From positions 1 through 22,457 of the forward strand of contig JBBRPS010000051.1 in assembly GCA_038227745.1 (NCBI GenBank): 22,457 nt of DNA. Direction: 5' to 3'. Shown piece by piece: positions 5,292-13,630 of this stretch. Source of the DNA: DASPXY01 sp038227745 (lineage in GTDB: Bacteria > Planctomycetota > Planctomycetia > Gemmatales > Gemmataceae). The notes beneath the pieces were generated by a model, which saw only the letters and a list, made by a program, of their open reading frames with translations, ran no database searches and was not told the origin of the DNA. The position numbers and the translations under genes are program-made. Position 1 is the stretch's first letter, and every line of letters starts with the position of its first letter.

Positions 5292-6194
5292 ATGCAGGTC
5301 CCTCAGCCGGATGACCGGGCGCAGCGGGCGCTGACCAGTCTCGTCCTGCCCGCCTACAACGCGGGGGGGCGCGCGGAACGGACCTGGTACGAGCTCCGCG
5401 AGTTCCTCCGCTGGGCTCCGGGCGAGTGGGAGATCCTGTTTGTCTGCGACGGCTGCACCGACGGCACGCCCGGCCGCCTCGCCGAGCTGACCCGCGCCGA
5501 GTCCGACCGCGTCCGCGTCCTCAGCCACCACCCCAACCGCGGCAAGGGCCACACCGTCCGCGAGGGGCTGCGGGCCGCCCGCGGCCGCTGGCGGCTGTTC
5601 ACCGACATCGACCTGGCCTACGGCTTTGACGACATCCTCCGCCTCGCCGAGACCCTGCAGGCCGGCGCCGATGTGGCCATCGCCTCGCGGCTCCACCCCG
5701 AGAGTCGGCTCCTCGTGCCCCCGCGCCTCCAGGGCTACGCCTACCGCCGTTACCTCCAGAGCCTCATCTTCTCGAGCCTCGTCCGCCTGTTCCTGCCGGT
5801 GCCGCATCGCGACACCCAGGCCGGGCTGAAGGGGTTGAGCGCGCGCGCCGCCGAGGCCGTGCTGCCGCACCTGCGCTGCCGCGGCTTCGAGTTCGATTGC
5901 GAGCTGCTGACCGCGTGCAAGTGCTTCGGCTTCGAGGTCGCGGAGGTCCCCGTGTGCGTGCGCTACGAGGACGCGGCCAGCACGACGGGCCTGCGGACCG
6001 TGACCCGCATGGTCGGCGAGCTGTGGAAGATCCGCCGGACCTGGCGCAAGCGCTGGCTCGCGGCCGCGGCGGCCCCGACGCCGGAGTCCGTCGCTGAGGT
6101 CGAGATGCCCCTGCCGCCGCGGGCCGTCCGCGTCGCCGCCGAGCAGGCCAAGCCGCGCGTGGCCGGCGCCCTGGGGGGCTACTGTGGACGCTAA
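5292..6194 (+). CDS. GT2 family glycosyltransferase, ALG5/polyprenyl-phosphate-glucose synthase-like
   Basis: A 300-residue cytoplasmic family 2 glycosyltransferase. The GT-A fold is seen in SLVLPAYNAGGR (16-27), the nucleotide-sugar site VCDGCTDGTP (51-60), the HPNRGKGHTVREGL loop (80-93) and the metal-binding FTDIDLAYG (103-111, DxD at Asp105/Asp107). The acceptor motif DTQAGLKGL (174-182) is characteristic of dolichyl/polyprenyl-phosphate glycosyltransferases. The family transfers sugar from UDP- or GDP-sugar to a polyprenyl phosphate. There is no C-terminal membrane helix; a Pro/Ala-rich tail follows instead. The start has GGAGCGGAGAG upstream. It is first in the operon and its last 11 bases overlap the deacetylase gene, so it likely supplies a lipid-linked sugar donor to the GT87 enzymes downstream. 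Confidence 0.88.
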   Translation: MQVPQPDDRAQRALTSLVLPAYNAGGRAERTWYELREFLRWAPGEWEILFVCDGCTDGTPGRLAELTRAESDRVRVLSHHPNRGKGHTVREGLRAARGRWRLFTDIDLAYGFDDILRLAETLQAGADVAIASRLHPESRLLVPPRLQGYAYRRYLQSLIFSSLVRLFLPVPHRDTQAGLKGLSARAAEAVLPHLRCRGFEFDCELLTACKCFGFEVAEVPVCVRYEDAASTTGLRTVTRMVGELWKIRRTWRKRWLAAAAAPTPESVAEVEMPLPPRAVRVAAEQAKPRVAGALGGYCGR

Positions 6195-7089
6195 ACGCTA
6201 CCTCGTCGTCACCGCCGACGATTACGGCATCGGCCCGGCCACCTCGCAGGGCATCCTCGACCTGGCCGCCCAGGGCCGCGTCACCTGCACGGTCCTGATC
6301 GTCAACACGCCCTACGCGGATCTGGCCGTGCGCGCCTGGCGCCAGGCCGGCTGCCCGCTGGAACTGGGCTGGCACCCGTGCCTGACGCTCGACCGGCCGG
6401 TGCTGCCCGCCGAGCGCGTGCCGAGCCTGGTGCGGCCCGACGGCTGCTTCTGGCCGCTGGGCAGTTTCCTGCGCCGCGTCTGCCTGGGGCGCATCAACCC
6501 CGCCGAGGTCGAGGCCGAGCTGCGTGCCCAGCTCACGCGCTTCACCGACCTGGTCGGCCACCCGCCGACGGTCGTCAACTCGCACCAGCACACCAGCCTG
6601 TTCCAGCCGGTCGGCGACATCCTCCTCGACCTGCTGGCCCGGCGGCGACCGTTGCCCTACGTGCGGCGGGTGTGCGAGCCGTGGCGCATGCTCCTCGGCG
6701 TGCCGGGCGCGCGCGGCAAGCGGGCGACGCTATCGCTGCTGGGGCGGCGCGACGCCCGGCGACAGGCGCACCACGGCTTCCCCGGCAACGACTGGCTGGC
6801 GGGCATCACGAACCCGCCCTTCGTCGCCGACCCGCTCTTCCTGGTGCGCTGGCTCGGGCGCGTGCCCGGCAAGGTCGTCGAGCTGGCGTGCCACCCGGGC
6901 TACTGGGACGGCACGCTGATCGACCGCGACTGCACCGAGGCCGACGGCGGCGTGCAGCGGCGCGTCGAGGAGATGCAGCGCCTGAGCGAGCCGAGCTTCA
7001 CTGAGGTCTGCCGGCACGCGGGCTTCACGCTCGTCTCACCGGCGCAGCTGAGCGCGTCCCGGACGGTGAGGGCCATTCATGCCGCCTGA
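6184..7089 (+). CDS. YdjC/ChbG/HpnK-type carbohydrate deacetylase
   Basis: This 301-residue protein belongs to the YdjC superfamily of metal-dependent deacetylases, which remove N-acetyl groups from saccharides or glycolipids. ChbG acts on chitobiose; HpnK is found with hopanoid genes. Visible motifs are VVTADDYGIGP (8-18, Asp12/Asp13 in the active site), LGWHPCLTLDRPV (61-73, metal ligand His64) and VNSHQHTSLFQPV (131-143, His134/His136). A later ELACHPGYWD contributes another conserved His. Starts with GTG inside the end of the previous gene (11-base overlap), and its own end overlaps the next gene by 11 bases, so all three are co-translated. In this context it probably deacetylates a HexNAc on the glycolipid made by the neighbours; the substrate is inference. 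Confidence 0.87.
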   Translation: MDAKRYLVVTADDYGIGPATSQGILDLAAQGRVTCTVLIVNTPYADLAVRAWRQAGCPLELGWHPCLTLDRPVLPAERVPSLVRPDGCFWPLGSFLRRVCLGRINPAEVEAELRAQLTRFTDLVGHPPTVVNSHQHTSLFQPVGDILLDLLARRRPLPYVRRVCEPWRMLLGVPGARGKRATLSLLGRRDARRQAHHGFPGNDWLAGITNPPFVADPLFLVRWLGRVPGKVVELACHPGYWDGTLIDRDCTEADGGVQRRVEEMQRLSEPSFTEVCRHAGFTLVSPAQLSASRTVRAIHAA

Positions 7090-8311
7090 CGCCCCCAGCC
7101 CGGAAGTCGCGACGCCGCACCGCCTGCCCGCGCTGGCGTTGGCGGCCTGGGTGGTCGTGGTGCTGGCCATCTGCGGTCGCGTGCTGCTGGCGTCGAAACC
7201 GCACGGCGTCTACCCGATTTTCGCGCACGCCGGAGCGGGTTGGCTGGCCGGGGAAGACCTGTACTCCGCCCCGGCGCCGGAGAGCGGCCTGGACCAGTTC
7301 CGCTACAGCCCGGCTGTCGCCGCTCTGCTGGCGCCGTTCAGCCTGCTGCCCGACCGCGTCGGCGGCAGCCTGTGGCGGCTGCTGAACGCGGCGGTCTACC
7401 TGGCGGCCTTCGCCTGGTGGTGCGCCGCCGTCGTCCCGGGCGGCACGCGCCTGACGGCAGCGCGGCGGGCGGCGCTGTGGCTGCTCCTGGTACCGCTGTC
7501 GGTGGGGAGCCTGAACAACGGCCAGAGCAACCCACTGGTGATGGGGCTGCTGCTGGCCGCGGTCGCCGGCGTGGCCCGACGGCGCTGGAACCTGGCCGCG
7601 GCGTGCGTGGCCGTGGCCTTCCTGTTCAAGGGCTATCCGCTGGCGGTCGGCCTGCTGCTGGCCGCGGTCTATCCGCGGCAGTTCGCGCCGCGGCTGGCGC
7701 TGGCCCTGACGGCGGGGCTAGCCCTGCCGTTCCTGCTGCAGCGGCCCGCGTACGTCCTTGGCGAGTACGAGCAGTGGCTGCGGCTGGTCGGTGGGGACGA
7801 CCGCAAGGACAGGCCGGTGGTCAACGCCTACCGCGACCTCTGGCTGCTCTTCCGGGTGGCCGGGGTGCCGCCGGGCAAGCAGGCGTACCTGGCGCTGCAG
7901 CTGCTGACCGCGGCGGGCGCGGCGGCGCTGTGCGTCGCGGGCCGGGTGGCCTGCTGGCCGCGGCGGAGGCTGCTGACCGCGCTGCTGTCGCTCGGCGTGT
8001 GCTGGATGCTGCTGTGCGGGCCGGCGACCGAGTCGGCGACGTACCTCATGCTGGCGCCCGTCCTGGCGTGGGCCGTGGTGGAGGGCTGCTCGGCGGGGGC
8101 GACGTGGCGGTCGCGCTGGCTACCGCTCGCGAGCTTCGGCGTGCTGACGTTGGCGCAGGCGGCCGTCTGGTTCCCGGTCGGCAAGCCCCTGCACGCACTC
8201 GGCGTGCAACCGCTCGCCGCGCTCGTGCTGACGGCCGGGCTGGTGGCCGACTACCTCGGGCGCCTGTCCGAGGGCGGCAGGGCGGCGCGGGTGCTCTGCC
8301 CCGGGCCGTGA
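7079..8311 (+). CDS. GT87 (DUF2029) polytopic membrane glycosyltransferase, copy A
   Basis: A 410-residue membrane protein with about ten hydrophobic helices, of the GT-C family GT87 (mycobacterial PimE is the best-known member). These enzymes move a sugar from polyprenyl-phosphate-sugar onto a lipid-linked acceptor on the outer face of the membrane. After helix 1 (about 16-36) comes VYPIFAHAGAGWLAGEDLYS (44-63), then FRYSPAVAALLAPFSLLPD. The later FLFKGYPLAVGLLLAAVYP and CGPATESATYLMLAPVLAW segments are shared with copy C at 11573. The Asp expected before the YxxA segment (present in copy B as GDVGCYL) is absent. The start overlaps the deacetylase gene by 11 bases. Confidence 0.83.
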   Translation: MPPDAPSPEVATPHRLPALALAAWVVVVLAICGRVLLASKPHGVYPIFAHAGAGWLAGEDLYSAPAPESGLDQFRYSPAVAALLAPFSLLPDRVGGSLWRLLNAAVYLAAFAWWCAAVVPGGTRLTAARRAALWLLLVPLSVGSLNNGQSNPLVMGLLLAAVAGVARRRWNLAAACVAVAFLFKGYPLAVGLLLAAVYPRQFAPRLALALTAGLALPFLLQRPAYVLGEYEQWLRLVGGDDRKDRPVVNAYRDLWLLFRVAGVPPGKQAYLALQLLTAAGAAALCVAGRVACWPRRRLLTALLSLGVCWMLLCGPATESATYLMLAPVLAWAVVEGCSAGATWRSRWLPLASFGVLTLAQAAVWFPVGKPLHALGVQPLAALVLTAGLVADYLGRLSEGGRAARVLCPGP

Positions 8312-8383
8312 GGGACGAGAGGTTTCCTCGAGAGGGGCCTCGGCGGCGGACGCCCGGTGCGTTACGGAAACGGAGCAGTGAAG

Positions 8384-9379
8384 ATGGCACGGGAGCGGCA
8401 CAAGTTGAGCGTCGTCTGTCCGGCCTTCAACGAGGAGGAGGTACTGCCGCATTTCCACCAGGAACTGTGCGCCGTCCTGGCCGCCCTCGAACCCTCGTAC
8501 ACCGCGGAGATCGTTTACGTCGATGACGGCTCTTCCGACGGGACGCTGCGCGTGCTCCGCGAGCTGGCGGGCCGCGACGCGCGGGTGCGCTACCTCTCCT
8601 TCAGCCGGAACTTCGGACACCAGGCGGCGCTGACGGCGGGGTTGGAGCACGCCGGCGGCGACGTCCTCGTCACGATGGACGCGGACCTGCAGCACCCCCC
8701 GGAGCTGCTGCCCGCGCTCTTGCAGAAGTGGGAGCAGGGGGCCGAGGTCGTGCTGACCATCCGCGCGGAGGACCGGCGGCTGGGGTTCTGCAAACGCTTC
8801 ACGTCGAAGTTCTTCTACCGCGTGATGCGCCTGCTGAGCACCACGGACATCCGCATGGCCGCCGCCGACTACCGCCTGATGTCGCGCAAGGCGGTCAACG
8901 CCCTGCTGCAGCTGCGCGAGGCGCACCGCTTCCTGCGCGGCATGGTGCAGTGGCTCGGCTTCCCGACCGCCGAGGTATCGTTCCGCCCCGGCGGCCGCAA
9001 GGCGGGCGTCTCGAAGTACGGCCTGCGGCGCATGTTGAACCTGGCGGGGGACGGCATCCTGTCCTTCTCGCGCGTGCCGCTGCGCATCGCGACGTTCCTC
9101 GGCCTGACGGCGGTGTCGTTCGGCCTGCTGTATTCCGCGTTTTTGGCGGGGCGCTGGCTGCTGTCGCCGGCGCCCGCCGACGCTGGCCTGGGCGTGCTGC
9201 TGGCGACGACGCAGCTGCTCGGCGGCTGCATCCTGTGCGCGGTCGGCCTGGTCGGCGAGTACGTCGGCCGCATCTACGAACAGGTCAAGGGCCGGCCGCT
9301 GTACGTGCTGAAGGAGTCTTCCGCGGAGACCGGCGCGGGGAGGGCGCACGGCGAAGGTCCGGTGCGCGAGGCGGCGTGA
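8384..9379 (+). CDS. GT2 glycosyltransferase with two C-terminal membrane helices (GtrB/DPM1-like)
   Basis: A 331-residue bactoprenol-phosphate glycosyltransferase of the GtrB/DPM type, which charges polyprenyl phosphate with a sugar on the inner face of the membrane. Motifs: VVCPAFNEEEVLP (10-22), VDDGSSDGT (46-54), SFSRNFGHQAALTAGLEHA (72-90), VTMDADLQHPPELLP (96-110, DxD at Asp99/Asp101) and the DYRLMSRKAVNAL acceptor region. Two C-terminal helices follow (LRIATFLGLTAVSFGLLY and LLGGCILCAVGLVGEYVGRI), then the typical RPLYVLKES end. Length is normal. I start at the ATG at 8384, with GGAG about eight bases upstream, and not at the GTG 27 bases earlier. It probably makes a donor for the GT87 enzymes of the operon. 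Confidence 0.9.
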   Translation: MARERHKLSVVCPAFNEEEVLPHFHQELCAVLAALEPSYTAEIVYVDDGSSDGTLRVLRELAGRDARVRYLSFSRNFGHQAALTAGLEHAGGDVLVTMDADLQHPPELLPALLQKWEQGAEVVLTIRAEDRRLGFCKRFTSKFFYRVMRLLSTTDIRMAAADYRLMSRKAVNALLQLREAHRFLRGMVQWLGFPTAEVSFRPGGRKAGVSKYGLRRMLNLAGDGILSFSRVPLRIATFLGLTAVSFGLLYSAFLAGRWLLSPAPADAGLGVLLATTQLLGGCILCAVGLVGEYVGRIYEQVKGRPLYVLKESSAETGAGRAHGEGPVREAA

Positions 9380-9382
9380 CCC

Positions 9383-9405
9383 CGTTTAGCCGCGAGCGGT
9401 GAGCC
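9383..9405. repeat. Half copy of the GTTTAGCCGCGAGCGG palindromic element
   Basis: These 23 bases are identical to 20951-20973, the left arm of the large palindrome near the RND gene. They fill half of the 46-base gap between the GtrB-like and GT87 copy B genes, just after the first gene's stop codon and before the second gene's ribosome binding site. Confidence 0.75.
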
Positions 9406-9425
9406 GGGACACAGGAGGTCTCAGA

Positions 9426-10784
9426 GTGGACGGAACCAATGCCGCGCGGGCCCTGTCGCGCTGGGAGCGGGCCGGTCTGGTCCTGCTGCTCCTGCTGGCG
9501 GTCGGCTTCGGCGTGCTCGTCGAGATCCGCACCGCCTTCCTCAAGCGCCGCATGGGCGACGTGGGCTGCTACCTGCGTGCCGCCTGGGCGGTCCGCGCCG
9601 GCGCCGACCTCTACGACGTCATAGAGGACAACGGCTGGCACTACAACTACCCGCCCCTCCTCGCCATCCTCATGGCGCCGCTCGCCGACCCGCCCCACGG
9701 CGCCGACACCACGGGCATGCTGCCCTACGCCGTCTCCGCCGCGGTCTGGTACGTTTTCAGCGTCCTGTGCCTGGCCCTTGCGGTCCACTGGCTGGCCCGC
9801 GGCCTGGCGCGCACCGGCCCGCCGTGGCTCCGGCAAACCCTTGACGGCGGCCGCACGTGGTGGGTGCTGCGCGTGCTCCCCGTCCTCATTTGCCTGACGC
9901 CGATCGCCCACACCCTGATGCGCGGCCAGGTCAACCTGCTGCTGCTGGCGCTGCTGTGCGGCATGGCGGCGGGGATACTCAGCGGGCAGAACTTCCGCGC
10001 CGGCCTCTGCCTCGCCGGCATGATCTGCATCAAGGTGTTCCCCGCGTACCTGCTGCTCTATCCGCTGTGGAGGCGCGACCGCCGCTGTATTGCCGGCTGT
10101 GCGGCGGGCCTGTTCCTCGGGCTGGTGGCCATCCCCGTGGCGGCGTTCGGGCCGGAGCGGGCGGTGGTACACTACCAGACCTGGGCGAAGGTGCTCGTCG
10201 GCCCGGCCCTCGGTGCCCGCACCGACGAGTCGCGCGCCAAGGAACTCATCGAGGTGGTCGCCACCGACACCCAGGCGTTCCAGGCCGTCCTGCACAACAC
10301 GCTGCACGTCAACCGCTGGACGCGGCCCGTCCACCCCGAACCGTGGGTGCGCGCCGCCCACTGGCTGATCGGCGCCGTACTGACCGGCCTGACGCTGCTC
10401 GCGGCCCGGCGGCGCCGGCGCGAAGGGGTCGATGCGGTCCTGCTGCTGGGGGCGCTGACGACGATCATGCTGCTGCTCTGCCCCGTCTGCCACCTGCACA
10501 ACCTGGCCCTGTCCGTGCTGCTGGTGATGGCGCTGATCGCGTCGGACTGGCAGCGGACCGGCCGGCCGCGGCTGGGCTGGGGGCTGACGCTGTTGTTCAC
10601 CGTCCACGTCGGACTGAACATCGTGCCGCAGCTGCCGAGGTGTGAGTATACACGCGACCTGGGGCTGGCGATGTACGGGGCGCTGCTGCTCTGGGGCGCC
10701 GCCGTCGTCAAGCTGTGGCGCGGCGCCGCGGCGCCGCCGGCCGCGGCGAACGTGCCGCCGGCCATCGCGGCCCGGGCGGCGTGA
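9426..10784 (+). CDS. GT87 (DUF2029) polytopic membrane glycosyltransferase, copy B
   Basis: A 452-residue membrane protein. The GTG at 9426 is chosen because AGGAGGT stands six bases upstream; a GTG 27 bases earlier lacks this. After a hydrophobic helix at about 16-34 comes the canonical first loop MGDVGCYLRAAWAVRAGADL (43-62), with Asp45 at the position of the catalytic Asp in GT87 enzymes, followed by WHYNYPPLLAILMAPLAD. Further hallmarks are RGQVNLLLLALLCGMAAG and GMICIKVFPAYLLLYPLW. It differs clearly from copies A and C and is likely the standard active form, acting on the periplasmic face with a polyprenyl-phosphate-sugar donor. The C-terminal tail is Ala/Pro-rich. Confidence 0.86.
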   Translation: MDGTNAARALSRWERAGLVLLLLLAVGFGVLVEIRTAFLKRRMGDVGCYLRAAWAVRAGADLYDVIEDNGWHYNYPPLLAILMAPLADPPHGADTTGMLPYAVSAAVWYVFSVLCLALAVHWLARGLARTGPPWLRQTLDGGRTWWVLRVLPVLICLTPIAHTLMRGQVNLLLLALLCGMAAGILSGQNFRAGLCLAGMICIKVFPAYLLLYPLWRRDRRCIAGCAAGLFLGLVAIPVAAFGPERAVVHYQTWAKVLVGPALGARTDESRAKELIEVVATDTQAFQAVLHNTLHVNRWTRPVHPEPWVRAAHWLIGAVLTGLTLLAARRRRREGVDAVLLLGALTTIMLLLCPVCHLHNLALSVLLVMALIASDWQRTGRPRLGWGLTLLFTVHVGLNIVPQLPRCEYTRDLGLAMYGALLLWGAAVVKLWRGAAAPPAAANVPPAIAARAA

Positions 10785-10802
10785 TCGGAGGGGGGGCCGG
10801 CG

Positions 10803-11549
10803 ATGTCCTGGACGATCCGAGTGCCGCTCCTCCTCGCTGCCCTGGCCCCCGCGGCCGCGGGGCGGGCTCAGGAGGCCGCGCCCGCGGCGCCCCTGCCGGG
10901 CGTTGTGTTCGTGGTCGGCGGCGTCGGCGGCTGGGACCCGCTGCCGACGAGCGCGGAGCTGATGTTTCCCCTGGCCGGCGTGAGACATCGCGTCTGCGAC
11001 TTCGTCTGGACGCACGGCTGGGGCCAGCTCTTCCGCGACCTCAAGGACACGCCCCACCTCGTCCGCAAGGCCGAGGAACTGGCCGCGCTCATCACCGAGT
11101 TCAAGAACTGCGAGCCGGACCGGCCGGTCTACGTCGTGGCCAAGAGCGGCGGCACCGGCCTGGCCCTGCTCGCGGCGGAGCAGCTGCCGCCGTGTACGCT
11201 GGAGCGGCTCATCCTGATCTCGGCCGCCGTCTCGCCGACGTACGACCTGCGGCCGGCCCTGCGCGCGACGCGCGGCGAGGTGGTGTCGTTCTACTCGTGC
11301 CTGGACCGCGTCATCCTCTGGTGGGGGACGCGCACGTTCGGCACGGCGGACCGCGTCTACTGCTCCGGCGCCGGCATGACGGGCTTCAAAGAGCCGCCCG
11401 ACCTCGACGACGAGGAACGGGCGATGTACGGCCGGGTGGTGCAGATCCCCTGGCGGCCGAGCATGCTGCTGCAGGGCTACGCGGGCATGCACTCGGGCAA
11501 CAGCTTCCCGCTGTTCCTGCTGATGCAGGTCGCGCCGTGGTTGAGATGA
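10803..11549 (+). CDS. Secreted alpha/beta-hydrolase-like protein
   Basis: A 248-residue protein with a signal peptide (about 1-22, cleavage near AAAGRAQEA). The mature part starts with the beta-strand and oxyanion region PGVVFVVGGVGGWDPLP (32-48). Next is a helix covering about 86-101 and a nucleophile-elbow-like VYVVAKSGGTGLALLAAEQL (109-128). The candidate triad is Ser115, Asp168 (YSCLDRV) and His230 (YAGMHSGNS). The elbow reads A-K-S-G-G, not the usual G-x-S-x-G, so catalysis is not certain. It lies in the glycosyltransferase operon, 18 bases after copy B, and its stop overlaps an upstream ATG of copy C. A role in removing acyl groups from, or lipid transfer onto, the glycolipid is possible inference. 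Confidence 0.65.
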   Translation: MSWTIRVPLLLAALAPAAAGRAQEAAPAAPLPGVVFVVGGVGGWDPLPTSAELMFPLAGVRHRVCDFVWTHGWGQLFRDLKDTPHLVRKAEELAALITEFKNCEPDRPVYVVAKSGGTGLALLAAEQLPPCTLERLILISAAVSPTYDLRPALRATRGEVVSFYSCLDRVILWWGTRTFGTADRVYCSGAGMTGFKEPPDLDDEERAMYGRVVQIPWRPSMLLQGYAGMHSGNSFPLFLLMQVAPWLR

Positions 11550-11572
11550 GCACCCAGGGGAGGGGAAGGGCC

Positions 11573-12763
11573 ATGCGGAAGTGGCTGCGCTGCGACGTGC
11601 TCACGTTCGCCTGCCTGGTCTGGGTCGGGCTGGCGGTCGCGTTCGCCGTGCTGGCGTTCTTCAACCCCTATTCGCACAGCGTCTATCCGATTTACGCGCC
11701 CGCCCCGCGCCGCTGGTGGCTCGGGCAGGACATCTACGTCCGCCTCGTCGATTTCTACCGCTACAGCCCGCTGTTCGCGATCTTGCTAACGCCCTTCGCC
11801 GTCCTGCCCGACTGCTGGGGCGGCTCGCTCTGGAAGGCGTTCAACATCGGCGTGTACGCCCTCGGCCTGGCCGCCGCGCTACGGCACCTGTTCCCGGCCC
11901 GGCTGTCGCGCAACCAGACGGCCGCCCTGCTCCTGCTGGCGCTGCCGCTGTCGTTCCACAGCATGTACAACGGCCAGGCGAACCTCATCATGGTCGCGTC
12001 GCTCCTGCTCGGCCTGGCCGCGGCAGCGCGCGCGCGCTGGAACGGGGCCGCCGCCTGGATCGCCTTCGCGACGCTGGTGAAGGGCTACCCGCTGGCCCTG
12101 GCGCTGATCCTGAGCGTGCTGTACCCGCGCAAATTCGCCGGGCGCTACGTCGCCTCCCTCGCCGCGGGATTGCTGCTGCCGTTCGCCACGCAGGCGCCGG
12201 CGACGGTGGCCGCACAGTACGCGAGCTGGGCCCGGCACATGAGCGACAGCACCTCGATCATGCGCGAACGGCTGCGCTCCATCGACCACCTCCTCGACGT
12301 GTACGGCGTGCCCATCACGCCGCCCGCCTTCGCCCTCCTCGGGCTGCTCGCCGGGGCGGGCGTCCTCGGGATGAGCCTCCTGTGGGCGCGGCGTCTGACG
12401 GACCGGCGCGAGTTGCTCACCCGCGTGTTCCTGCTGTTCGCCGCCTGGGTGGCGCTGTTCGGGCCGGCGACCGAGACGTGCAGCTACGTCATCCTCGCCC
12501 CGGCGATCGCCTGGGCCCTGATCGACGCCTGGCGCCCCGGCGTCCACGTGAGCGAACGACTCGTGCTGGCCGCCAGCCTGTTCCTGATGGGGCCGAGCGT
12601 CACGGACCTCGTCGGCCAGACGCTTCGCAACTTCGCGAACGCCCACGCCGTCCAGCCGCTCGGCGCCCTGGTCTTCGCGGGTTATCTCCTCGTGCGGGGC
12701 GGCACACGGCCCGCCGCCGCGGAGGCCGCGGCCCCGCAGACGGCCGCCCGCAAGGCCGCCTGA
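11573..12763 (+). CDS. GT87 (DUF2029) polytopic membrane glycosyltransferase, copy C
   Basis: A 396-residue membrane protein and clear paralogue of copy A: shared SVYPIYA (36-42; GVYPIFA in A), FYRYSPLFAILLTPFAVLPD, WGGSLWKAFNIGVYALGL, NGQANLIMVASLLLGLAA, LVKGYPLALALILSVLYPRK and FGPATETCSYVILAPAIAWA. The first-loop Asp of standard GT87 enzymes is missing here too. The ATG at 11573 follows a strong AGGGGAAGG; an alternative ATG at 11546 overlaps the previous stop (ATGA) and would add nine residues. It is the last gene of the operon and meets the nucleotidyltransferase-like gene tail-to-tail seven bases on. Confidence 0.84.
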   Translation: MRKWLRCDVLTFACLVWVGLAVAFAVLAFFNPYSHSVYPIYAPAPRRWWLGQDIYVRLVDFYRYSPLFAILLTPFAVLPDCWGGSLWKAFNIGVYALGLAAALRHLFPARLSRNQTAALLLLALPLSFHSMYNGQANLIMVASLLLGLAAAARARWNGAAAWIAFATLVKGYPLALALILSVLYPRKFAGRYVASLAAGLLLPFATQAPATVAAQYASWARHMSDSTSIMRERLRSIDHLLDVYGVPITPPAFALLGLLAGAGVLGMSLLWARRLTDRRELLTRVFLLFAAWVALFGPATETCSYVILAPAIAWALIDAWRPGVHVSERLVLAASLFLMGPSVTDLVGQTLRNFANAHAVQPLGALVFAGYLLVRGGTRPAAAEAAAPQTAARKAA

Positions 12764-12770
12764 GCGGTGC

Positions 12771-13580
12771 TCACTTCTGCCCGTTCGCCGCCGCCGTCCA
12801 CCACCACACGTCCCGCGGCGTCATGGTCCCGTGCGGCCCCACGCGCGGGTCGCGGTAGCCCCAGTCGCTGATGTCCTTGAGGTATTGTACCCGCGACAGC
12901 AGAGTGCCCTGGCAGACCTTCTCCTCGAGCGGCGGGGCCGCGGTCTCGTCCCGCAGGCGCTGCGTCAATTCGGCCATGACCCACTGGGGGACCTTGTCGC
13001 GCTCGCCGGGGTAGACGAAGCCGAACAGGACGAGGTGACTGAACAACACCCGCCAGTGCGGGCCGAATCGGTCCAGCAGCCGCCGCCAGTCGAACACCTC
13101 GCCGCGCGCACGCAGCAGGTGGCAAATGTCCGCCCCGTCGAAGCGCTCGCGCTCAATGACGAACCCCTTCGACCAGATCATCTCCTCGACGGGACTGAGC
13201 AGCACCTGCTCGCCGAGGATCTCCCCCAGCGGGGCGTATTCAAACCAGGCGTCATCGACGCGCGCCACGCCGTTGCCGGAGCTGAAAATGATGTCGCAGA
13301 ATTCGTCGGCATGGAACGCCTTGCCCAGCCAGTGCGGGAAGGTCATCTCCGTCTGGTAGCCGTGCGCGGCGAGCAGGTCCAGGACCCCCTGCGCGTCTTG
13401 CGGCCGCACGAAGAGGTCGAAGTCCTTGGTGTGCCGCACGATGCCGGTGTAGTACGCCAGGGTGTAGGCGCCGCCCACGAGGAACGGGACCTTCTCTGCC
13501 TGGAGGACATGCACGACGTGCTTGTAGAACTCGGCCGCTTCGGGGCTGAGGATGTCCTGAACGGTTGCGGTTGCCGACAT
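12771..13580 (-). CDS. Nucleotidyltransferase-fold protein (AbiEii/MNT-like)
   Basis: A 269-residue protein with the signature of the polymerase-beta-like nucleotidyltransferase fold in residues 32-60: VPFLVGGAYTLAYYTGI with the GG at 36-37, then HTKDFDLFVRP with the metal-binding D53-F-D55 pair. After this comes a helical region with DICHLLRARGEVFDWRRLL, as in the group that includes AbiEii-like and minimal nucleotidyltransferases. The substrate could be nucleic acid, protein or an antibiotic. No antitoxin-like partner lies next to it, so a toxin-antitoxin role is not supported. It stands alone on the minus strand, converges with the glycosyltransferase operon, and starts with ATG at 13580. 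Confidence 0.78.
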   Translation of the reverse strand: MSATATVQDILSPEAAEFYKHVVHVLQAEKVPFLVGGAYTLAYYTGIVRHTKDFDLFVRPQDAQGVLDLLAAHGYQTEMTFPHWLGKAFHADEFCDIIFSSGNGVARVDDAWFEYAPLGEILGEQVLLSPVEEMIWSKGFVIERERFDGADICHLLRARGEVFDWRRLLDRFGPHWRVLFSHLVLFGFVYPGERDKVPQWVMAELTQRLRDETAAPPLEEKVCQGTLLSRVQYLKDISDWGYRDPRVGPHGTMTPRDVWWWTAAANGQK

Positions 13581-13630
13581 GGGTGCCTCACTTCTTCTCG
13601 GGGAGTCAGCGAATATCTTGAACCTCGCGG

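Noticed and set aside
8120..9349. Minus-strand frame of 409 codons opposite the GtrB-like gene
   Set aside because: Same kind of composition bias; the plus strand carries an unmistakable GT2 enzyme.
9285..11492. Very long minus-strand frame (735 codons) opposite the GT87 copy B and hydrolase genes
   Set aside because: It is an Arg/Gln/Ala/Asp-rich, low-complexity frame antisense to genes with recognisable domains, with no ribosome binding site. It is a shadow caused by high GC.
10715..11572. Extension of the GT87 copy C frame upstream of 11573
   Set aside because: The upstream part is an out-of-frame reading of the hydrolase gene (Arg/Gly-rich); the real start has its own strong ribosome binding site.
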